Positions 1 to 5,152 of a stretch of 5,152 nt of DNA are shown here, piece by piece (within the stretch, counting starts at the first letter, position 1; the number at the start of each line of letters is the position of its first letter). The notes below the pieces were generated by a model. That model made no database searches, was not told the DNA's origin, and saw only the letters and a program-made list of their open reading frames with translations. The position numbers were made by a program, and so were the translations under genes. Source of the stretch: Lachnospiraceae bacterium (GTDB lineage: Bacteria > Bacillota > Clostridia > Lachnospirales > Lachnospiraceae); contig JAGDCQ010000040.1 in assembly GCA_017958465.1 (NCBI GenBank), positions 1 through 5,152 on the forward strand, read 5' to 3'.

Positions 1-982
1 CAATCTTATCGCCCTTGCTCGACCAGTAGGAGTGCACGTCCATCTTCTTGAAATACGAGCCAAGAACGTCGTCCGAAAGGATTGCGTTGACATAGGTACG
101 TGTGGAACCCTTCCATTCGCCGCCTTCCGGTGTCGTGATCTCCACCTTTTCCTCAAGTCCCCTGGCCTTAAGCTCTTCCACGAAGGCCTTCAGGACACCT
201 ACAACCTCGTCCGCTGTGAAGTGGCAGCCTTCCTGGCCGTTCTTCCACTCCCACTGGGGCTCATTGATGGGGGAAACATAAGAGATGGGAACGCCCTCAG
301 CCCTGAAATGCTCCACAACATCAAACACGTACTTCGCAAAATCATCATATTTTTCGGGAAGAAGGTTGGGAGAACCGTCCTCTGACATATGCGCAAGGCC
401 GTTCACCGTAAGCTTGTCAAGAGGCGAGTTGCAGAAGAACACTACATCCTTTGCGCCAAGCTCCACGCAGTACTTTAAGAACCAGACAGCATTACGGTCC
501 TTGTTCCAGTTGTATTCGCCGTCTACGCCGATAAAGCTCTGGGCCCTGCGGTTGGGATCCCAGAAGGTCCCGAGGCCCGAATCCTTCGAACCCGCTCCCA
601 CATTGTAGCGATATATGGTTAGGCCAATGCCTTCATCCCTGGAATAGAGCCACTTTGCGATCTGCTCCCTGACAGGGAGACCCTGCCCTTTGTAGGGCTT
701 GTCCCAGCCCCCCACATATTGCGACCACCAGCAGGAGCTGGCTCCGAAGCCCTCCCAGGTCTGGTGTTTTGTGTTGAAATCGATAGTCATAGACGGATTA
801 TCCACTTTTGTCTCTCCTTCTTGTCCGGCACCCGTAACAGAAGGTGCTTCACTTTCAGTAGGTGCGGGCGTTCCGGTGGTTTCAGGCCCCGGAGCTCCCG
901 TCGAATTATTACCGCACCCTGCCGCAAAAACAGCCGCAGCAAGGATAAGCGCCGCAAAGCGCCCTAATTTCCTGTATTTCAC
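1..982 (-). CDS. GH30-like glycoside hydrolase lipoprotein, N-terminal 327 residues (3' end beyond window)
   Basis: This is a secreted, lipid-anchored retaining glycosidase; the frame has no stop before the left edge. The GTG start at 982 has GCGAGG 7 nt upstream and lies 4 nt after the LacI stop. It opens a lipoprotein signal peptide: basic KYRKLGR, a hydrophobic stretch, then lipobox AAGC with Cys23. Residues 24-64 form a Gly/Pro/Thr/Glu-rich linker. The catalytic barrel begins near 65: QTWEGFGASSCWWSQ (74-88), GIGLTIYRYNVGAGS (118-132), FFCNSPLDKLTVNG (182-195), and SPINEPQWEW (237-246), where Glu241 of NEP is the expected acid/base. QEGCHFTADE (250-259) and the barrel strand MDVHSYWS (314-321) follow; the nucleophile Glu should lie off the window. 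This pattern fits GH30 in clan GH-A. The FGAS-CWW and NEP...QEGC elements recall endo-beta-1,6-galactanase-type members, but that specificity is tentative and GH30 also contains xylanases and glucosidases. Confidence 0.88.
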   Translation of the reverse strand, partial: MKYRKLGRFAALILAAAVFAAGCGNNSTGAPGPETTGTPAPTESEAPSVTGAGQEGETKVDNPSMTIDFNTKHQTWEGFGASSCWWSQYVGGWDKPYKGQGLPVREQIAKWLYSRDEGIGLTIYRYNVGAGSKDSGLGTFWDPNRRAQSFIGVDGEYNWNKDRNAVWFLKYCVELGAKDVVFFCNSPLDKLTVNGLAHMSEDGSPNLLPEKYDDFAKYVFDVVEHFRAEGVPISYVSPINEPQWEWKNGQEGCHFTADEVVGVLKAFVEELKARGLEEKVEITTPEGGEWKGSTRTYVNAILSDDVLGSYFKKMDVHSYWSSKGDKI

Positions 983-986
983 GTTA

Positions 987-2027
987 CTACCTCGCTTCTC
1001 CTATAGATGCCCGCCTTTCGTATCTGGATTCGATCTTGCATGACTTCTTCACGCTCTTTCCATCCAGCACGTCAAGGATCACTTTCATCAGCTTTCTTGC
1101 ATATTTCTCATAATCGCAGCCGATGGATGTAAGCTCCGGCACGCAGAATGTGGCAAGATAAGTATTATCGAAACCTGCCACGGAAACGTCACCGGGCACA
1201 CTGTAGCCTCTGCCGATCAGCTCGTGGCAGGCGCCTATGGCCACTGCCTCGTTTATCCCGATCACTATGGTGGGGAACCTGTCTTTATACTCGTTTTCAA
1301 GTATCTCCACGCACCTTGCGCCGCCGAAACGGTCGAAGTTGTCGTAATCGATGATGATCCCCGCGTCCTCGGGAAGCCCGGCTTCACGGATCGCGCGCAT
1401 AAAGGCCTGCTGCTTAGTGTACGTCGGGATGTACTTTGCGCTCCCGCCGATAAGAGCAAAGCGCCTGTGCCCAAGCTCATAGGCATCCTTTATCATCTTC
1501 ATAACAGCGGGCTCGTCGTCGATGGCAGCCGAATAAAAGGCGCCGTCAAAGTTCCCGCCGTTCGTTATCACAGGCACATCCTTTACTATGCCCTTTATCC
1601 TGCTTAAAACGTCTTCAGGCATATTTACAAGGTCTGTGGGGCCTCCAAGGGATACAACCACATCCGCCTGCTTTGTGACCAGCACCTGTATCTGCCGCTG
1701 GGTCTCCTCTATATTGTTGCCGTAATTGCAGAGGATAACGTTGTAGCCGTATTTCGCCGCTTCCTTTTCAAGAGTAACGAAAATGGTGGCGAAGAAGGGG
1801 TTTATGGCATCCGGCACCAGCATCCCTATGGTCTGGGAGTGCCTGGTGGAAAGGCCCTGTGCGAGTGCGTTTGGCTTGTACTCATTCTCTTCTATCACCT
1901 TTATGACAAGCTCGCGCTTTGCCGGGGCCACATAGCCGGAGTTGTTGATAACACGGGATACAGTGGATGCAGACACACCCGCGATCTCTGCTATATCATA
2001 GATTGTCAGCTTTTTTTCCTGATTCAT
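987..2027 (-). CDS. LacI-family transcriptional regulator
   Basis: This is a sugar-responsive DNA-binding repressor, full length at 346 residues. The N-terminal helix-turn-helix is at about 8-27 (TIYDIAEIAGVSASTVSRVI), followed by NNSGYV and the hinge helix region KPNALAQGLSTRHS (51-64). From about residue 66 it becomes a periplasmic-binding-protein-like effector domain, opening with TIGMLVPDAINPFFA. Later family landmarks are LGHRRFALIGG (185-195), INEAVAIGA (258-266), VPGDVSVAGFDN (277-288), the PELTSI strand (297-302) and a terminal ESRYERRASIG. The ATG at 2027 has a weak AGG 8 nt upstream, overlapping the permease B stop region, so translation is probably coupled. It lies inside the operon between transporter and hydrolase, so it is presumably transcribed with its targets and self-regulated. 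The effector is not identifiable by eye; the oligosaccharide released by the linked GH30 enzyme is a reasonable guess. The main operator is probably upstream of the operon, outside the window. Confidence 0.95.
   Translation of the reverse strand: MNQEKKLTIYDIAEIAGVSASTVSRVINNSGYVAPAKRELVIKVIEENEYKPNALAQGLSTRHSQTIGMLVPDAINPFFATIFVTLEKEAAKYGYNVILCNYGNNIEETQRQIQVLVTKQADVVVSLGGPTDLVNMPEDVLSRIKGIVKDVPVITNGGNFDGAFYSAAIDDEPAVMKMIKDAYELGHRRFALIGGSAKYIPTYTKQQAFMRAIREAGLPEDAGIIIDYDNFDRFGGARCVEILENEYKDRFPTIVIGINEAVAIGACHELIGRGYSVPGDVSVAGFDNTYLATFCVPELTSIGCDYEKYARKLMKVILDVLDGKSVKKSCKIESRYERRASIGEAR
990..995 (-). promoter_or_regulatory. Ribosome binding site fixing the GTG start of the GH30-like gene
   Basis: GCGAGG on the minus strand lies inside the last LacI codons, with a 7-nt spacer (TAGTAAC, which includes the LacI stop) to GTG at 982. 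Together with the lipoprotein signal peptide that begins exactly there, it supports this start rather than the internal Met65, which would remove the signal. Confidence 0.65.
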
Positions 2028-2031
2028 ACCA

Positions 2032-3006
2032 TTAACCTACGAGTCCTGAATTCTCCATATTTTGAACAAGTTTTCTCTGTCCGATGAGGTAAACGATTAT
2101 CAGCGGGATAAGATATATCAGCACGCCCGCCTGCTTTACGGCGTCAAAGGCAAAGTCGTTGAGCGTGGGGATGCCGTACCAGTTCTGGAGCGCATTCAGG
2201 ATAAAGTTCTTGTTGGCGCTGACAAACGTGGTGGACAGCAGTGTGCTCATAAAGCCCGCATTTGGACTGAAATAGTTTGTAAAGTACGTATCTCCGTAGT
2301 TCCATACGAAGGAAAGGATGGCAACCGTAGAGATGATTGGGATCGCGTTCGGCAGCATTATCCTGAAGTAAGTGCCTACAAAGCCGCAGCCGTCGATGTT
2401 TGCCGCCTCTTCAAGCTCCTTGGGGATATTCTTGAAGAACTGCGCAAAAAGGAAGATGAACAGGCTCTGGTTCACGCCGAAGCAGAAAACAGCCAGCATA
2501 ACAAGGGCAATAGGCTTGTTGATGAGGTCCACCTCTCCCGCCTGGGTGAACAGGTTCATGATCCCAAGTACATCAAAGTGTTTGAAGTTGATGTACTGCG
2601 CGAGGAGCAGGGACTGCCTGGGTGTAAGGAACACAAAGATAACAAGGAAATAAGCTATCTTGCTGAATACCGACTTAACGCGGGCCATGGAATAGCCTAC
2701 CATCGCAGAGAAGAACACCTGCAGGACCATCATCCCGGCTGCGTAGAGCACGGTCTTTCCTATCGTCATCAAGCCGTTTGGCATGACAAGGCGGATGGCC
2801 GCTGTAAAGGAAAGTGTGGAAAACTTCTCGGGAAGCCAGATAACGTTCGGGTTTCCGATATCCTCAATGGCGGAAAAGACCGTAGGCACAAGGCTTAAGA
2901 TCGGGTAAAGGATGGTAAAGCATAAGCCGGCTATCAGAAGAAAGAGGAATATGCGTATGAAAACGTTTTTTACCGTCATTTTTACCCGGTAACTATTCTC
3001 ATTCAT
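2032..3006 (-). CDS. Carbohydrate ABC transporter permease B (MalG/UgpE type)
   Basis: This is the second membrane subunit of the same sugar importer, 324 residues. About six hydrophobic segments are visible, near residues 17-37, 80-106, 114-134, 166-190, 222-243 and 292-312. The EAA loop is a perfect match to EAA-x3-G-x9-I-x-LP: E200, A201, A202, G206, I216, L218 and P219, preceded by IPKELE as is usual in MalG-type subunits. The C-terminus NSGLVG resembles the short conserved tail of this subfamily. The ATG at 3006 is preceded by AGGTGG with a 9-nt spacer and overlaps the permease A stop by 8 nt. The LacI gene follows after only 4 nt. No ATPase gene lies next to the pair, so a shared MsmX-like ATPase encoded elsewhere is likely (known for many Bacillota importers, inferred here). 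Confidence 0.93.
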   Translation of the reverse strand: MNENSYRVKMTVKNVFIRIFLFLLIAGLCFTILYPILSLVPTVFSAIEDIGNPNVIWLPEKFSTLSFTAAIRLVMPNGLMTIGKTVLYAAGMMVLQVFFSAMVGYSMARVKSVFSKIAYFLVIFVFLTPRQSLLLAQYINFKHFDVLGIMNLFTQAGEVDLINKPIALVMLAVFCFGVNQSLFIFLFAQFFKNIPKELEEAANIDGCGFVGTYFRIMLPNAIPIISTVAILSFVWNYGDTYFTNYFSPNAGFMSTLLSTTFVSANKNFILNALQNWYGIPTLNDFAFDAVKQAGVLIYLIPLIIVYLIGQRKLVQNMENSGLVG

Positions 3007-3901
3007 ACTTCTTTACCACCTTTCTGAGTATCAGCAATACCAATAGCAGAACGATCAGCACGTTGAAGATGTAGACCACCGACAGCGCGGATCCCACGCC
3101 TATCTTGCTCTGCTCGAAAGCGAAGGAATAAACCTCTTCTGCTATCTGGGATTCAAGGAACATCTGCACTATCGTGTAGATAACAACAAACAGGATAATG
3201 TGCACGATCGACGGGATGGTAACCTTCCAGAATGTCTCGTAAGCTGTGGCCCCTTCTATCTTTGCCACTTCATAGAGGCTCGGGCTGATGGACTGCAGCG
3301 CAGTCAGATAAATAAGGGTCTGGATGCCCGCCTGGCTGATGAGCTCGAAGATATTGTCGATAACGCCCATTACCTGGACCAGGATGTTCCTCGGAATACC
3401 TGAATACTGGAACAGGAACACCGAGATCGCACTCTCGGAAAAGAGGCCGTTGCCGGTTTCTGTTATCTGGGAGCCTGTTGTCATCTTAAGCATGGAGATG
3501 ACAACCGTAAGGCCAAGTACGATAGGCAGGAAAAAGATAGTACGGACTATCGCTCTGCCTTTGAACTGCCTGTTTGCAAGGAGTGCCATGAACAAACTGA
3601 AGATCACTATGATGGGCACGCTTGTGAGCAGCAGCATGTTCTGATCCGCAAAAAGGTTCGCGAGTGTCTTGGACTCCGACGTAACTTCCTTTGTGAACAG
3701 GTCAATGTAATTCTGGATCCCGTTGGGAGTGAACTCCATACCGCCCTTCTCACCTACGGAAATGATGTTAAAGGAATAGAAGAAGGTCCTTGTTATGGGG
3801 ATCAAGAAGAACATTACAAAGCCGATGATAAAGGGCAAAAGGAACAGCAGTCCGAAAAGTTGTCTTCTTAATGTTCTTGTCATTTTGAATTTCTTTTTCA
3901 C
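2999..3901 (-). CDS. Carbohydrate ABC transporter permease A (MalF/UgpA/LplB type)
   Basis: This is one half of the membrane channel of a binding-protein-dependent sugar importer, 300 residues, usual for the family. Six hydrophobic segments are visible at roughly residues 15-37, 88-110, 117-138, 176-202, 230-250 and 271-293, with a basic N-terminus (KKKFKMTRTLRRQ). The cytoplasmic EAA loop that docks the ATPase is at 211-230: E211, A213, G217 and P230 fit EAA-x3-G-x9-I-x-LP with conservative changes. The segment SISPSLYEVAKIEGATAYE resembles the sugar permeases that commonly accompany DUF5696 genes. The start is GTG at 3901, chosen because AAGGAG lies 7 nt upstream; an in-frame ATG six codons later lacks that spacing. 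Its last codons overlap the start of permease B by 8 nt (ATGAATGA), which implies translational coupling and a heterodimer. Substrate cannot be read from the sequence; an oligosaccharide is likely from the linked hydrolase. Confidence 0.92.
   Translation of the reverse strand: MKKKFKMTRTLRRQLFGLLFLLPFIIGFVMFFLIPITRTFFYSFNIISVGEKGGMEFTPNGIQNYIDLFTKEVTSESKTLANLFADQNMLLLTSVPIIVIFSLFMALLANRQFKGRAIVRTIFFLPIVLGLTVVISMLKMTTGSQITETGNGLFSESAISVFLFQYSGIPRNILVQVMGVIDNIFELISQAGIQTLIYLTALQSISPSLYEVAKIEGATAYETFWKVTIPSIVHIILFVVIYTIVQMFLESQIAEEVYSFAFEQSKIGVGSALSVVYIFNVLIVLLLVLLILRKVVKKYE
3016..3021 (-). promoter_or_regulatory. Ribosome binding site of permease B, inside permease A
   Basis: AGGTGG on the minus strand, 9 nt before the ATG at 3006, embedded in the final codons of permease A. 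With the 8-nt overlap of the two reading frames it points to translational coupling of the channel subunits. Confidence 0.55.
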
Positions 3902-3908
3902 TCTTCTG

Positions 3909-3914
3909 CTCCTT
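3909..3914 (-). promoter_or_regulatory. Ribosome binding site fixing the GTG start of permease A
   Basis: AAGGAG on the minus strand, immediately after the TGA of the DUF5696 gene, with a 7-nt spacer (CAGAAGA) to GTG at 3901. It is the best Shine-Dalgarno match among the junctions and decides for the GTG over the in-frame ATG six codons later. Confidence 0.8.
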
Positions 3915-5152
3915 TCACTTTACGATGTAGCTTTCGCCCCCGAGGACTGTCCCGTCTTCCAGGGTGACGTCGTAAAGATTGTAGTTGACCGTCACGGTCT
4001 TTCCGTTTGCATAAGTTGTTTCGCAAACGTTGTTCATAAGCAGCCTGTGACCGCTTATCTCTTTGGATCCTATCTCTTCAAAAGCCTTCTTTACGCCTTC
4101 GTAAACCTCTTTGATGAGGGGCTCCTGCTTTTCAAAGCAGACAGCGTAAAGGTAGGTGTAGTCTGAGGATTTAAGCTCATCCTCGTTGTTGAAGGTTATG
4201 GTGAGCTTAGGGATAGACCCGAGCTCCGCAGCCTGGAGGATGTAGTAATCAACGCCCCTCGCAGACATATTCACATTCTTTGTAGTGTAGGCCGCAAGCC
4301 CGTTCAGCACAAGCTGCCTGAAGGGGATCGTGTAGGTAAAAGTACCGTAATCGCTGCTCTCGCGGCTGATGGAGGTTGCAAGATCAGCGTACTTTATGTT
4401 TTTCATAAAAGGATCGTCGATGATAAGGTGCTTGCCGTTAAACGCCGCAAAGGCTTCATCCAGCACGCCTGCAGCAGTGTAGGCGTCCACCATCTCCGAG
4501 TTGTCGTAATCGGCGTAGAAAAGCTTGCCCATATCCGGGATGTAATATCTGTCGAAGTTTTTTTCTGCCTTAGTGAACTTGCTCACAACACTCATAAGGA
4601 ACTGGGGAGAAACAAGCTCGTAATAATCCGATCTGCTGTTTATGGCCCCTGCAAGCTTTCCTGTGGAGAGCGTGTATTTCGAAACAGTTGCGACAACGTT
4701 TGAAAAATCTTTTACCGAATTGATACCCGATCTGTAACCCAGGCTGGTCTTGTAAACCTTTGCAAGGTTAACGCCAAGGGCCAGCTCCACGTTGTTAGAG
4801 GAAGCGTAGTCCTGAAGCGCCTTAAGATCCTTTGCGGACCCAAGCATCGAAACAGGCTTTGCTTTTGTGCCTACCGTGTTGTTTAAGCCGCCGTTTATGA
4901 TACCGTTGTAACTGACGGTCATATTGTAACCCGAGAGCTTTTTAAGGATCTCCTCCAGCTCCTTGTACTTTGTCATGGAGATGGTGCGGCTGTATGGTAT
5001 CCCAAGGAAGTGGTCCGTAATATCCAGGCTTCCGATAACGTCAAGGTAAAGCCTTTCTTTGGTATCGAAGGACAGCGTCTTCCCGCTTTCTTTAAGGATC
5101 TGATCCCTGTAGGCCACCGCCATATCGTAGTAGCTCTTTTTATTCTCGAAGA
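3915..5152 (-). CDS. DUF5696 domain-containing protein, C-terminal part (5' end beyond window)
   Basis: The biochemical function is unknown. The frame is open to the window edge, and the nine codons before the ATG at 5123 (FENKKSYYD) join smoothly to MAVAYRDQIL, so that ATG is internal; about 411 codons are visible. Numbering from that Met, features matching my recollection of DUF5696 proteins are: SYNGIINGG (71-79), INSR (161-164), YIPDMGKLFYADY (194-206), IPFRQLVLNGLAAYT (266-280), AAELGSIPKL (298-307), and a C-terminal TYANGKTVTVNYN (370-382) ending in ESYIVK. Alternating hydrophobic strands and helices followed by a beta-rich tail suggest a TIM-barrel enzyme with a C-terminal sandwich, as in glycoside hydrolases; this is inference, as is D197 being catalytic. 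No signal peptide can be judged because the N-terminus is missing. Members usually sit beside sugar ABC permeases, as here: permease A starts 13 nt after its TGA. Family call is firm; function is not. Confidence 0.85.
   Translation of the reverse strand, partial: FENKKSYYDMAVAYRDQILKESGKTLSFDTKERLYLDVIGSLDITDHFLGIPYSRTISMTKYKELEEILKKLSGYNMTVSYNGIINGGLNNTVGTKAKPVSMLGSAKDLKALQDYASSNNVELALGVNLAKVYKTSLGYRSGINSVKDFSNVVATVSKYTLSTGKLAGAINSRSDYYELVSPQFLMSVVSKFTKAEKNFDRYYIPDMGKLFYADYDNSEMVDAYTAAGVLDEAFAAFNGKHLIIDDPFMKNIKYADLATSISRESSDYGTFTYTIPFRQLVLNGLAAYTTKNVNMSARGVDYYILQAAELGSIPKLTITFNNEDELKSSDYTYLYAVCFEKQEPLIKEVYEGVKKAFEEIGSKEISGHRLLMNNVCETTYANGKTVTVNYNLYDVTLEDGTVLGGESYIVK

Noticed and set aside
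788..790. ATG (Met65) as the start of the GH30-like gene
   Set aside because: It would discard a well-formed lipoprotein signal peptide and linker and leave a large gap after LacI; the GTG at 982 has a well-placed ribosome site.
32..1043. Several overlapping plus-strand open frames at the left end
   Set aside because: They are antisense shadows of the minus-strand GH30-like gene, which has a continuous frame, signal peptide and catalytic motifs.
1265..1486. 73-codon minus-strand frame within the LacI gene
   Set aside because: It is an out-of-frame reading of the LacI coding sequence with low-complexity Ser/Arg/Thr content; the LacI frame is intact through it, so there is no frameshift.
2062..2898. 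Long open frame of 278 codons on the plus strand opposite permease B
   Set aside because: Its translation is very rich in charged residues, as expected for the complement of a hydrophobic membrane-protein gene, and shows no recognisable domain. The minus-strand permease with six membrane segments and a perfect EAA loop explains the region.
3902..3914. Terminator or promoter between the DUF5696 gene and permease A
   Set aside because: The gap is 13 nt and is filled by the ribosome binding site and its spacer; there is no room for a hairpin or for -35/-10 elements.
4020..4705. AACGTT-core near-palindromes (around 4026 and 4697) as extra regulator sites
   Set aside because: The symmetric core is only six bases with imperfect flanks, lies within coding sequence, and such hexamers recur by chance in the window.
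5121..5123. ATG at 5123 as the start of the DUF5696 protein
   Set aside because: The frame stays open upstream, the preceding codons (KKSYYD) read as family sequence running into MAVAYRD, and no ribosome site is visible; this Met is internal.
1..5152. CRISPR arrays, tRNA/rRNA genes, insertion sequences, phage or toxin-antitoxin modules
   Set aside because: I saw no regularly spaced repeats, RNA-gene signatures, transposase motifs or terminal inverted repeats; the window is covered nearly end to end by five coding sequences.

Overview
The window holds five genes, all on the minus strand and all read from right to left: a DUF5696-family protein (5' end off the window), two ABC sugar-transporter permeases, a LacI-type regulator, and the first 327 codons of a GH30-type glycoside hydrolase lipoprotein that runs off the left edge. 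Junctions are a 13-nt gap, an 8-nt overlap, a 4-nt gap and a 4-nt gap. There is no intergenic room for an internal terminator or an ordinary promoter, so this looks like the middle of one polycistronic carbohydrate-use operon. No stretch over 300 bases lacks a gene.

Organism: the gene set, strong AAGGAG-like ribosome sites, two GTG starts, moderate GC and free use of AGG/AGA and CTT codons suggest a Bacillota bacterium. A gut or rumen Clostridia/Lachnospiraceae-type glycan degrader fits best. This is an inference from style and gene families, not a taxonomic identification.

Layout in transcription order: 5152-3915, DUF5696 protein, C-terminal 411 codons; 3901-2999, permease A (MalF/UgpA/LplB position); 3006-2032, permease B (MalG/UgpE position, perfect EAA loop); 2027-987, LacI-family repressor; 982-1, GH30-like lipoprotein with Cys23 lipidation site and acid/base Glu241. 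The last gene uses a GTG start and has no stop codon inside the window.

Working model (inference): the lipid-anchored GH30 enzyme cleaves a polysaccharide at the cell surface, an oligosaccharide is imported through the permease A/B channel, and the LacI protein senses the sugar and controls the operon. The DUF5696 protein probably acts on or handles the same glycan, but its biochemistry is unknown to me. No solute-binding protein and no ATPase are visible; the former may lie upstream, and the latter is often a shared MsmX-type ATPase encoded elsewhere. The operon promoter and main operator are most likely beyond the right edge. The locus type is familiar; the least understood component is the DUF5696 protein.
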